Of a DNA stretch of 64,000 bases, positions 34,474 to 41,908 are shown one piece after another (position 1 is the first letter of the stretch; each line of letters opens with the position of its first letter). This DNA comes from Isoalcanivorax indicus (GTDB taxonomy: Bacteria; Pseudomonadota; Gammaproteobacteria; Pseudomonadales; Alcanivoracaceae). The DNA lies in the NCBI RefSeq assembly GCF_003259185.1, contig NZ_QGMP01000001.1, positions 1,054,001 to 1,118,000 on the forward strand, read 5' to 3'. A program made the translations under genes and the position numbers. The notes under the pieces are model-generated. The model made no database searches. It was not told the DNA's origin and saw nothing but the letters and a program-made list of their open reading frames with translations.

Positions 34474-36054
34474 ATGACGAATGAATCTGATGTGCTGCCC
34501 CGGGCGACGGATGTACTGGTGATTGGCTTTGGGCCCGTGGGCGCGGCGCTCTGTGCTTTGCTGGGGCGCTACGGCGTGTCCGCCCTGGCCGTGGACAAGG
34601 TGGCGGAGGTGATGCTGGCGCCACGCGCCATCGCCCTGGACAACGAAGCACTGCGTATCCTGCAGATGGCCGGGCTCGGGGAGGGGGCGTTCGAGCGACT
34701 CGCTATTCCCGAGGTGCGGATGCACTGCCCCTATCTCGGTCAATTCGGCCAGGCCAATACCAGCGGCACGATAGACGGGCACCCCAAGCTGGTAACCTTT
34801 TATCAGCCGGATCTGGAACATGCCCTGCGGCGACAGGTGGCAGCCTACCCCTGCGTGGCCTTTCACAGCGGCTATGAGCTGGTGAGTTTTACCCAGTCGG
34901 AGGCGGGGGTGACGGCGCAGTTGAAGGACGGCGCTGGCGAGACGCACGAGGTGGTGGCGCGCTATCTGGTGGGGGCCGACGGCGCCAGCTCAACCGTGCG
35001 CGGTTTGATCGGCCAGGGCTTTGAGGGGCAGACCTACCCGGAAGACTGGCTGATCGTGGATGCGATACGCCGGGAGGAGAAGGCGATCGACCATGTGGAG
35101 TTTATCTGCCACCCCGATCGGCCGATACCGCACATGCCCGCACCGGGCGGCCGCGAGCGTTGGGAGTTCATGCTCAAGCCCGGCGAGACAAAGGAAGAGA
35201 TGGAGCGGCCGGAAAAAGTCGCCGAACTGCTCGCCCCCTGGATTGCACCGGAAGACCTCGTGATCGAGCGCAAGGCGGTGTATCGCTTCCATGCCCGCTG
35301 CTGCGAATCGTTCCAGCAGGGGCGGGTGTTCCTGGTGGGCGACGCGGCCCATATCACACCGCCCTTCGTCGGCCAGGGGCTGGTGGCCGGGCTGCGGGAC
35401 GTGGCCAACCTGGGCTGGAAGCTGGCCTGGGTGACCCGGGGGCAGGCATCGCCCGCGCTGCTGGACAGCTATGACGCCGAGCGCCGCCCGCATGCCAGGA
35501 AGATGATCGGCCTGGCCAAGCTCATGGGGCATCTGGTGATGCCCCGCAATACCTTCAAGGCCCTGACGGTACACGGTGCCATGCGCCTGTGCCGGTTCAT
35601 ACCGCTGTTGCGCCGGCAGCTTGAGGAACTGGAAATCAAACCCCCCAATCGTTTCCGCGAGGGCTGCCTGATCAAGGGTCGGGCACGCAAGGGTGTCAAC
35701 CGTGGCGGGCTGCTGCCCCAGGGGCTTGTGCGGCATCAGGGCCAGATCCGCCCCAGCGACGATGTGTTCGGCGATCATCTGACGTTGACCGGCTTCGGTG
35801 TTGATCCGCGCCAGTGCCTGGACGAGGCCACCCGGGCCCGCTGGGAAGCCCGTGGCGGTGCTTTCCTGCAGGTCGGCTTGCACGGGCAACGCCCTGGTGC
35901 CGGCACTGCCTTTGCCGAGGACCTGTCGGACGTGCTGGCGAATAACCGGTCCCGCGGCACCGTGATGGTCAGCCGCCCCGATCGCGTCATCATGCACGAT
36001 GGCCCGGCGCAGGCGGCGCAGCGTGTTGTGGATGAATGCCTGAGAGCGCTTTAA
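34474..36054 (+). CDS. FAD-dependent aromatic hydroxylase (MhpA-like)
   Basis: 526 residues. FAD site VLVIGFGPVGAALCALLGRYGV; the DG motif VGADGASSTVR; and the GD motif FLVGDAAHITPPFVGQGL with the second FAD contact. C-terminal thioredoxin-like region as in PHBH-superfamily phenol hydroxylases such as MhpA. It would hydroxylate a phenolic or resorcinolic substrate to a catechol-type product. Divergent from the operon holding the extradiol dioxygenase. ATG 34474 (a GTG at 34471 is also possible); no strong Shine-Dalgarno. Substrate unknown. Confidence 0.85.
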   Translation: MTNESDVLPRATDVLVIGFGPVGAALCALLGRYGVSALAVDKVAEVMLAPRAIALDNEALRILQMAGLGEGAFERLAIPEVRMHCPYLGQFGQANTSGTIDGHPKLVTFYQPDLEHALRRQVAAYPCVAFHSGYELVSFTQSEAGVTAQLKDGAGETHEVVARYLVGADGASSTVRGLIGQGFEGQTYPEDWLIVDAIRREEKAIDHVEFICHPDRPIPHMPAPGGRERWEFMLKPGETKEEMERPEKVAELLAPWIAPEDLVIERKAVYRFHARCCESFQQGRVFLVGDAAHITPPFVGQGLVAGLRDVANLGWKLAWVTRGQASPALLDSYDAERRPHARKMIGLAKLMGHLVMPRNTFKALTVHGAMRLCRFIPLLRRQLEELEIKPPNRFREGCLIKGRARKGVNRGGLLPQGLVRHQGQIRPSDDVFGDHLTLTGFGVDPRQCLDEATRARWEARGGAFLQVGLHGQRPGAGTAFAEDLSDVLANNRSRGTVMVSRPDRVIMHDGPAQAAQRVVDECLRAL

Positions 36055-36074
36055 TGAAGCGCTCTCAATATTGA
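36042..36074. promoter_or_regulatory. Hairpin at the hydroxylase stop followed by operator core TCAATATTGA
   Basis: GAGAGCGCTT (36042-36051) and AAGCGCTCTC (36057-36066) form a perfect 10-bp stem that contains the hydroxylase stop codon. The second arm overlaps TCAATATTGA (36065-36074), the motif also found at 34394-34405. It may terminate the hydroxylase transcript, act as the TetR operator, or both. Confidence 0.5.
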
Positions 36075-36136
36075 TATTTCCCCAGTATGATGAGGCCGGT
36101 GCGAGGAGATCCACAATCCGTTTGACAGGGCAGTTC

Positions 36137-36775
36137 ATGGCAAAGAAAGCAGCGGCAAACACACAGACGCGGGGTTACAAGAAGAAGGCGCGCACCCGGC
36201 AGCAACTTCTGGACGCTGCCCTGCGCATCTATGCCCGCACCGGCGTGGCGGGCCTGGCGCTTAACACGCTGGCGGAAGAGGCGGGGGTGTCCAATGGCAC
36301 CGTCTACAACTACTTCCGCACGCGGGAGGAAGTGCTGGAAGCGGTGGGCCTGGAACTGGCGGTTCAGCTTTCGCAACAGGTGCTGGTCTTCAGCGAGGGC
36401 GTCAGCAACGGCGCCGAGCGCCTGTGCATCGGCGTGCGCACCTTCATGGGCAAGGCGCTGGATGACCCCGAATGGACCCGCGCCCTCATCACCGTGGTGC
36501 GTTACGCCGAGGGTATGCGGTCTGCCCTGGCCGCCTACTTGCGCGCCGATCTGCAGGCCGGGCGCGAGCAGGGCGATTTCGTCTATGCCAACGAAGAAAT
36601 GGCCATGGCCATGGTGGTGTCCGCCACCATGGGCGCCATGAACCTTGTCGTGGAAGGCTTTGACGTCGAGCACCCGGATCGCATCGCCGCTGAAATGATC
36701 CTGCAGTCGCTGGGGGTGAGTGCCAGCAAGGCCAGGAAGATTGCAAGCCTGCCGCTGCCCAGAGCGGCGGACTAG
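36137..36775 (+). CDS. TetR-family transcriptional regulator of the aromatic cluster (inferred)
   Basis: 212 residues. TetR_N HTH at about residues 18-65: KARTRQQLLDAALRIYARTG, LNTLAEEAGVSNGTVYNYFRTREEVLEAV. The C-terminal helical domain has a hydrophobic ligand pocket. Starts at ATG 36137, 83 bp after the hydroxylase stop on the same strand. TCAATATTGA copies precede it and lie in the divergent promoter, so it probably represses the hydroxylase, the six-gene operon and itself. The inducer would be a pathway substrate or product. Inference rests on motif and position. Confidence 0.88.
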   Translation: MAKKAAANTQTRGYKKKARTRQQLLDAALRIYARTGVAGLALNTLAEEAGVSNGTVYNYFRTREEVLEAVGLELAVQLSQQVLVFSEGVSNGAERLCIGVRTFMGKALDDPEWTRALITVVRYAEGMRSALAAYLRADLQAGREQGDFVYANEEMAMAMVVSATMGAMNLVVEGFDVEHPDRIAAEMILQSLGVSASKARKIASLPLPRAAD

Positions 36776-36795
36776 CGGCGCGGGATGCCACAGCC

Positions 36796-37071
36796 TCAGT
36801 CAGGAAAAGTCTGTTTCTGATGAAGTACCCGCATCACCCGGATCCCCCCATCCTCGATATAGTAGGAGACGATCATAGAAACGTCCGGGATGATCAGTAA
36901 CCGGCCCGGAATGCCAGCGCGTTGCACGCCGATCAGTGGCTGGTCGAGCAAGTTCTCCACCTTTTCCACGATAATCCTGTCGGTTTGATCAGCGGCCAAC
37001 GGATTGTGTTGGTAGAGAAACGCAAAGATCCTTTCGCGGTCGTTCAGGGCTTCCTCTTCCCAGTAGATCAT
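36796..37071 (-). CDS. RelE/ParE-family toxin
   Basis: 91 residues. Compact RelE/ParE fold: MIYWEEEALNDRERIFAFLYQHN at the start, a central IIVEKVENLLDQPLIGVQRAG, and C-terminal YYIEDGGIRVMRVLHQKQTFP with the typical R-x-L-H-x-x-Q. Members cut ribosome-bound mRNA or poison gyrase; RelE versus ParE cannot be settled here. Starts three bp after the antitoxin stop, so the two are coupled. Confidence 0.86.
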   Translation of the reverse strand: MIYWEEEALNDRERIFAFLYQHNPLAADQTDRIIVEKVENLLDQPLIGVQRAGIPGRLLIIPDVSMIVSYYIEDGGIRVMRVLHQKQTFPD

Positions 37072-37074
37072 GCA

Positions 37075-37353
37075 TTACCCGCCGTTACGTATTCTGGCTT
37101 TGCGCTCGTCCATGCGCTTGCTGGCTTCATCATGCGTAACGAAGACCGCCTTGCCCCTGTCGAGCTTCTCAAAAGCCTGATTGACCTGCTCGGTAAGCCA
37201 GGCGTTATGGGAGGTCGCCTGGCGTTGCTGTGCCGCGAGTTGCTCGGCCAGCTCCCTGCAGGCGTCGCTCAGGGTGCGACCCTGGCTCTCGGCCATAAGC
37301 TGGGCGAGACGCTTGGTTTCCTCGTCAATACGAAACTGGATTCTGGTATCCAT
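37075..37353 (-). CDS. RelB/DinJ-family antitoxin
   Basis: 92 residues. RHH start MDTRIQFRIDEETKRLAQLMAESQGRTLSDACRELAEQLA, then a C-terminal helix and basic tail (HDEASKRMDERKARIRNGG) that would wrap the toxin. Start ATG 37353 with GGGAGA. Operon with the RelE/ParE toxin. The 76 bp between it and the next gene hold no clear palindrome. Confidence 0.85.
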   Translation of the reverse strand: MDTRIQFRIDEETKRLAQLMAESQGRTLSDACRELAEQLAAQQRQATSHNAWLTEQVNQAFEKLDRGKAVFVTHDEASKRMDERKARIRNGG

Positions 37354-37429
37354 GTTTATCTCCCAGGATGTCAGTACAAACGTTAGCACATGGTCGATAG
37401 CAGTGGAAGCGCCGGTCAGCCACGCGGAT

Positions 37430-37987
37430 TCAGACAGGCCGGTTTGCAGAGCCGGTACTGGCCGCAAACCATTCCAGAATATCGTTACGCTGATCCGCGC
37501 TGTGCGGGTGCGCCAGCAGCCCCTCCACCAGAAAGGTGGCCACCGTCGCCAGGGTCGCGCAGCGTGATGCCTCGACGCCTGCTGTTTTCAGCGTCCAGAT
37601 GACGGTGCTTTCAACGAATTGATGGAACTGGTCATGCCAGGCGCGAATGACCGGTGACTGATCCAGGCGGCCATGGACCGTGGCCACCATCTCGCGGCTC
37701 TGTTCGAGTTCGTCCAGTATCCAGGCCATCTGCGCTGTCAACGGCAAGCCGCCCATCGCAGGCAGGCGTTGCAGGGTCTGCGACAGCAAACGGTTGAGCA
37801 CCCCGACCAGCAGCTCATCCTTGCTGGCGTAGTACCAGTAGAGCGTATTGGGGGCGACATCCAGTGCGCGGGCGATTTGCTGCATGGAGGTGGCGTCGAA
37901 ACCCTGTTCCATGAACAGGCGCGCCGCGGTCTCTTCCAGCGCAGCTTTCTTTACCTTTGCCTCCACATCCCGCTTGTTCTTGGCCAT
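37430..37987 (-). CDS. TetR-family transcriptional regulator (hydrolase repressor, inferred)
   Basis: 185 residues. HTH FMEQGFDATSMQQIARALDVAPNTLYWYYASKDELLVGVLNRL at about residues 25-70, then a helical ligand-binding domain. Start ATG 37987 (MAKNKRDVEAK). Divergent from the alpha/beta hydrolase gene at 38107; the intergenic region carries a 17-base dyad that would serve as its operator. Likely controls itself and the hydrolase. Confidence 0.88.
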   Translation of the reverse strand: MAKNKRDVEAKVKKAALEETAARLFMEQGFDATSMQQIARALDVAPNTLYWYYASKDELLVGVLNRLLSQTLQRLPAMGGLPLTAQMAWILDELEQSREMVATVHGRLDQSPVIRAWHDQFHQFVESTVIWTLKTAGVEASRCATLATVATFLVEGLLAHPHSADQRNDILEWFAASTGSANRPV

Positions 37988-38017
37988 AGCGCCAGCTCCA
38001 GGAGTAATTCGGGTCAT

Positions 38018-38067
38018 CTTGTATGGCATTCAAGAATGCTAATCTCGCGCCTTGAATAGCATACAAG
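38018..38067. promoter_or_regulatory. Large dyad between the TetR gene and the hydrolase gene
   Basis: CTTGTATGGCATTCAAG (38018-38034) and CTTGAATAGCATACAAG (38051-38067) are inverted copies with two mismatches, spaced by 16 bases, in the 119-bp divergent promoter. Shape and place fit a TetR operator, perhaps two bound dimers. Confidence 0.65.
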
Positions 38068-38106
38068 ACAACTCATGCAAGACAACCCCGTCTGGAGAAA
38101 TGATCC

Positions 38107-39024
38107 ATGGAATCATTGCGATACAGCCCTGCGGATATGACCTGCCACAGCGAACGCACTGGCTTTTATTATCAGGGGACCTGGTGCGCCGTAACGCTGT
38201 ACCGGCCCGCCGATGCAGGCGACGCCGTGTTGCCTGCGATCCTCATGGTGCATGGCTGGGGCGGCACCCAGGATACGCTGACGCTGCCGTTCTATGAGGA
38301 ATTTACCCGGGCAGGGTTTGCGGTGATGACCTTCGACTATATCGGTTGGGGCGACAGCGCCGGGCTGCCTCGGCATACCATCTCGGCCCGTGGACGCGTC
38401 AGGGAGGCTGATGCCGCGCTGGCGTTTCTGAAATCCCGGCCGGGCGTCAACAAGAACCAGATCGTGGTGTGGGGCTCCTCATTCGGTGGCGGCCACGCAG
38501 TGGAGCTGGCGGCCGAGCACCCGGAGCTGCTCGGTGCCATTGCCCAGGTGCCGATGCTGGACGGGCTGGCAGCGGTGCGGGCGGTGCCGCTGGCACGGCT
38601 GCTGCGCTTCGGCCTCTACTGTCTGGTCGATCTGATCAAGCCGGGCCAGCCTGTTTATATTCCGGTGGTTAGCGCGCCGGGCGCTTTTTCCAGTATGGAT
38701 CGCGATGATGCCGGCAAGGCGCTGGCCCTGGGTGAGCAGAGCGCCGGGCGCGTCTACGACAACCGTGTGGCCGCCCGCTCCTTGATGACAATGGGGCCGT
38801 ATCGTCCCTTCAAGCGCCTCAAGGATATCCGCATTCCCACGCTGCTGCTGGGGGCCACCGGCGATACCGTGGCGCCCTTTGTCGCGGATAAAATCCGCCG
38901 TGTGGACAATCCGCATCTGACGCTGGATACCGTGGACGCCAATCATTTCGAGCCCTACTTCGAACCGGTGTTCAGCCGTGTCATCAGCAAGCAGTTGGCG
39001 TTTCTGAAAAGCCTCGCGCTCTGA
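38107..39024 (+). CDS. Alpha/beta hydrolase (dienelactone-hydrolase-like)
   Basis: 305 residues. Nucleophile elbow GSSFGGGHA (Ser within VVWGSSFGG), oxyanion segment MVHGWGGTQDT, and acid/His region LLGATGDTVAPF...DANHFEPYFEP. Cytoplasmic, no signal peptide. Start ATG 38107 with GGAG eight bases upstream. It may act on lipids or esters; substrate not predictable. Divergently regulated with the TetR gene. Its end faces the lipase-chaperone-like gene. Confidence 0.85.
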   Translation: MESLRYSPADMTCHSERTGFYYQGTWCAVTLYRPADAGDAVLPAILMVHGWGGTQDTLTLPFYEEFTRAGFAVMTFDYIGWGDSAGLPRHTISARGRVREADAALAFLKSRPGVNKNQIVVWGSSFGGGHAVELAAEHPELLGAIAQVPMLDGLAAVRAVPLARLLRFGLYCLVDLIKPGQPVYIPVVSAPGAFSSMDRDDAGKALALGEQSAGRVYDNRVAARSLMTMGPYRPFKRLKDIRIPTLLLGATGDTVAPFVADKIRRVDNPHLTLDTVDANHFEPYFEPVFSRVISKQLAFLKSLAL

Positions 39025-39063
39025 GGCTGCGAGGCGTGCGGGGCAGGTTCAGGATAAAAAAGT

Positions 39064-40047
39064 TTACGGGAAGTACTGCACCCGCAGTTGGCTCAATGCC
39101 TGCTCGTACTGCTGCTGCCATGCCTGATCCGACAACGTCTCCCGCACGGCAGCCATATCCTGCTGCAAGGCCGCCACGGCCTGCTGATAGTCCAGCACAC
39201 GCTGGTCGTTCAGTTGCTGCTGGCGGTCGCGCTGTTCCAGTTGTGCCACCACATCCGCGGGATAATAGTGTTGCCGCAGATCGCGGGTGATCTGCGCGCG
39301 CGTCGATGCATCGTCGATGCCCGCCAACAGCAAGGCCAGTTCGCGCTGGTAGCGGCCATCAATCCCTTCCACCTGCTGCAGCGCGTCGGCGTAGTCACCG
39401 AAGCTGCTGTCACGCAACGCGTTCAGCGCAGCAATGCGATCGGCCGCCGATAACGCGTCGGCGGCCTCCATCAGATCGCCATAGCGAAACTGGTACTCCG
39501 CCCAAGCGGCTTCCTGGCCGAACAGGGCTTCCGTGACATCCCGGCCAAGTGTCTGTTCGCGCAGGGCATGAATCGCATCGTAGCGCTCGCGCGGCGGCGT
39601 GCTCATCGACATCACCACGTCTTGCATGGCGAGCTCATACAACGGCAGGCGTGTCAGCGCCTGCTCGGCCAGCGCGGCGAATTCGGCGTCCGGATAGCCG
39701 GCCAGGGCCAGGCGGATCAGCGCATCGCAATCTTCATCCGGCAGACAATGCTGGCGCAGCTGCTGCAAGGTCATGGCGAGATTGCCCGGCTGGGCTTGCG
39801 CTGCCGCCAGCAGGTACTGCATCGCTTCAACACGGGCTGTGCGGCGCGCCAGAATACCCATGGCCGCTTCATCGGGCAGGGCCTCGTCGGCCAGCTCGAG
39901 GGGCGAGTTGGCTCTCGCGGTATCGCTGGTCAAGGTACTGGACGAGAGCGTTTTCGGATTGACATTGCCGACAGGGGAAGCCATGAAAATCAGCGCTGCC
40001 ACGGCAACCGTGAGCAGTAATGCAGTGCGAATACCCGGGCGGTACAT
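39064..40047 (-). CDS. Lipase-chaperone-like membrane-anchored protein (Lif family)
   Basis: 327 residues. N-terminal membrane anchor (ALLLTVAVAALIFMASPV), then a long Gln/Ala/Leu-rich helical periplasmic part. Segments REQTLGRDVTEALFGQEAAWAEYQ and DALSAADRIAALNALRDSSFGDYADAL resemble the helical arms of lipase-specific foldases (LifO), which fold a secreted lipase before type II export. The RxxFDYxLSA motif normally present near the N-terminus is not recognisable, and no secreted lipase gene adjoins it. Family call moderate. Confidence 0.65.
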   Translation of the reverse strand: MYRPGIRTALLLTVAVAALIFMASPVGNVNPKTLSSSTLTSDTARANSPLELADEALPDEAAMGILARRTARVEAMQYLLAAAQAQPGNLAMTLQQLRQHCLPDEDCDALIRLALAGYPDAEFAALAEQALTRLPLYELAMQDVVMSMSTPPRERYDAIHALREQTLGRDVTEALFGQEAAWAEYQFRYGDLMEAADALSAADRIAALNALRDSSFGDYADALQQVEGIDGRYQRELALLLAGIDDASTRAQITRDLRQHYYPADVVAQLEQRDRQQQLNDQRVLDYQQAVAALQQDMAAVRETLSDQAWQQQYEQALSQLRVQYFP

Positions 40048-40142
40048 GATGTGGCTCCCCTGATTTTATTCTTGCCCCGCCACAGCGGGTTAACCCGATT
40101 ATGGGTGTGCGGCCATGGCTTTGGAAGAGACTGTCTCAGTGG

Positions 40143-41102
40143 CTATATTGCCGACGCCAACCGCTGGATGTGCTCTTTCAGTGCCGCCTTCAGTTCGTCG
40201 GGTGATTCAATGGTGAAACCAAACGGCAACTGCGCCAGCCACCAGGCAAACCAGTAGTAGCTGTCTGTGCTGGTGCTCAGCAGTACACCGTTGTCCCGCT
40301 GCTGGAACAGACCCTCGTTGTCGATGGTGCTGTGCGTCATGCTGCTCAGACAGGCCGTCACGGTATCCATATCGGTATGCAGCAAGGCGCTGACACGGTA
40401 GCAGCGTTCCGAGTTCTGCATGCTCTCTTGCAAGTGGCGGGCCGCATCGAAATCTGCCGGGCGCACAAACGTTTCATCGGTCAAGACGATCCCTGATAAC
40501 CGGTCGAGCCGGAAAGAACGCAGGCTCTGGCGCAGATGGCAGAACCCGCCTGCGTACCAGTAGCCTGTCCGGAAGACCAGGCCGTAGGGGTCGAAGCGGC
40601 GCGGCATGGTTTCACCCTGGGGCGAGTGGTACATCATGCTGACCCCTCGGCACGCCTGAATGGCCTGGCTCACTGCCAGCATCTGTTCGTGGCCGACTGG
40701 GCTGTGTGAGCGAATCAGCTGGATAGTGTTACCCATCGCTTGTGCCTGAGCCTTGAGGTGGGTCGGCATCACGCGCTCCAGCTTTGCCTGCACACTGGCC
40801 AGCGCGACCTCGTCCTCGAGAAGGTTGTGTTCGCGCACCGCCAGCAGTGCCAGCGTGATCACGCGGACCTCCGGTTCGGAAAACATCAAGGGCGGCAGTT
40901 TGAAACCAGGCACCAGTTTATAGCCGCCATAGCGCCCTTGCTCGGTGGTGACGGGGATGCCCAGTTCTTCCAGTACGGAGATGTAGCGCCTGACGGTACG
41001 CCGGTCGACCCCCAGGTGCTCAGCGATCTGTGCACCGGACAACTGGCCGCGGGCCTGCAGCAACTCCAGCAGTGCCAGCACGCGGGTGGTCGGTCCGGAC
41101 AT
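40143..41102 (-). CDS. YafY/WYL-domain transcriptional regulator
   Basis: 319 residues. N-terminal HTH_11 (RVLALLELLQARGQLSGAQIAEHLGVDRRTVRRYISVLEELG), then a WYL-type ligand domain (RFDPYGLVFRTGYWYAGGFC...LRSFRLDRLSGI) and a WCX C-terminal region. WYL domains sense nucleotides or other ligands. ATG 41102 with AGGAAG. Divergent from the GST gene at 41231, which it may control. Confidence 0.9.
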   Translation of the reverse strand: MSGPTTRVLALLELLQARGQLSGAQIAEHLGVDRRTVRRYISVLEELGIPVTTEQGRYGGYKLVPGFKLPPLMFSEPEVRVITLALLAVREHNLLEDEVALASVQAKLERVMPTHLKAQAQAMGNTIQLIRSHSPVGHEQMLAVSQAIQACRGVSMMYHSPQGETMPRRFDPYGLVFRTGYWYAGGFCHLRQSLRSFRLDRLSGIVLTDETFVRPADFDAARHLQESMQNSERCYRVSALLHTDMDTVTACLSSMTHSTIDNEGLFQQRDNGVLLSTSTDSYYWFAWWLAQLPFGFTIESPDELKAALKEHIQRLASAI

Positions 41103-41230
41103 GGGCGGGCTTCCTGTGCAATAAAAATCCAATCATCGTTCATTAATAGGGCGGATTATAGCCTATTAGGGTAATAGCATCTGTCCGTAGCCCGGAACAG
41201 AGCAACTGAACCCAACTCAAGGAGCACCTC

Positions 41231-41857
41231 ATGACAACGATGACCTTTTACACCAACCCGCAGTCCCGAGGCCGGATCGTGCGCTGGATGCTGGAAGAGG
41301 TGGGCCAGCCTTATGACGTGCACGTCATGACGTTCGGTGGCGATATCAAATCGCCGGAATATCTGGCCCTCAACCCCATGGGCAAAGTGCCGGCGCTGGT
41401 CCACAACGGCACGGTGATTACCGAGGTGGCAGCCATTTGCACGTATCTGGCTGAGCAATTCCCGCAAGCAGGCCTGGCGCCGGCGATGGATAGCCCGGCG
41501 CGCGGCGGTTACTACCGCTGGTTGTTCTTTGTGGCGGGGCCTTTCGAGATGGCCAACACTGCCAGGGCTTTTGGCTGGGAAATCACCGACGACGGCGCGG
41601 TCTCAGCCGGGTGCGGGCATGTTGAAGATCCGTTGAATACCGTCAGGCAGACGTTGGCCAAACAGCCATATCTGTGCGGGGACCAGTTCACCACTGCGGA
41701 CCTGTTGATGGCGAGCTATATCGGTTGGGAGACCATGACGGGATTGCTGCAGCCCGATCCGCTATTCGCGGAGTATGTCGAGCGCTGCCACAACAGAGAG
41801 GCGGCCCGACGGGCCGACGATCTGGACAATGCCTTGATAGAAAAGAGTGCCGGATGA
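41231..41857 (+). CDS. Glutathione S-transferase
   Basis: 208 residues. N-terminal thioredoxin fold with the catalytic Ser region FYTNPQSRGRIVRWMLEE, cis-Pro GKVPALVHNGTVITEVAAI, and a C-terminal helical domain with LCGDQFTTADLLMA. GST of the beta-like/YfcG-like bacterial sort; may detoxify electrophiles from aromatic metabolism. AAGGAG five to six bases before ATG 41231. Divergent from the WYL regulator. Confidence 0.9.
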   Translation: MTTMTFYTNPQSRGRIVRWMLEEVGQPYDVHVMTFGGDIKSPEYLALNPMGKVPALVHNGTVITEVAAICTYLAEQFPQAGLAPAMDSPARGGYYRWLFFVAGPFEMANTARAFGWEITDDGAVSAGCGHVEDPLNTVRQTLAKQPYLCGDQFTTADLLMASYIGWETMTGLLQPDPLFAEYVERCHNREAARRADDLDNALIEKSAG

Positions 41858-41908
41858 CCACGGCTGCCACGCAGGCAGCCGTGGTCGAGTGTGCGTCGGC
41901 AGTGCCCC

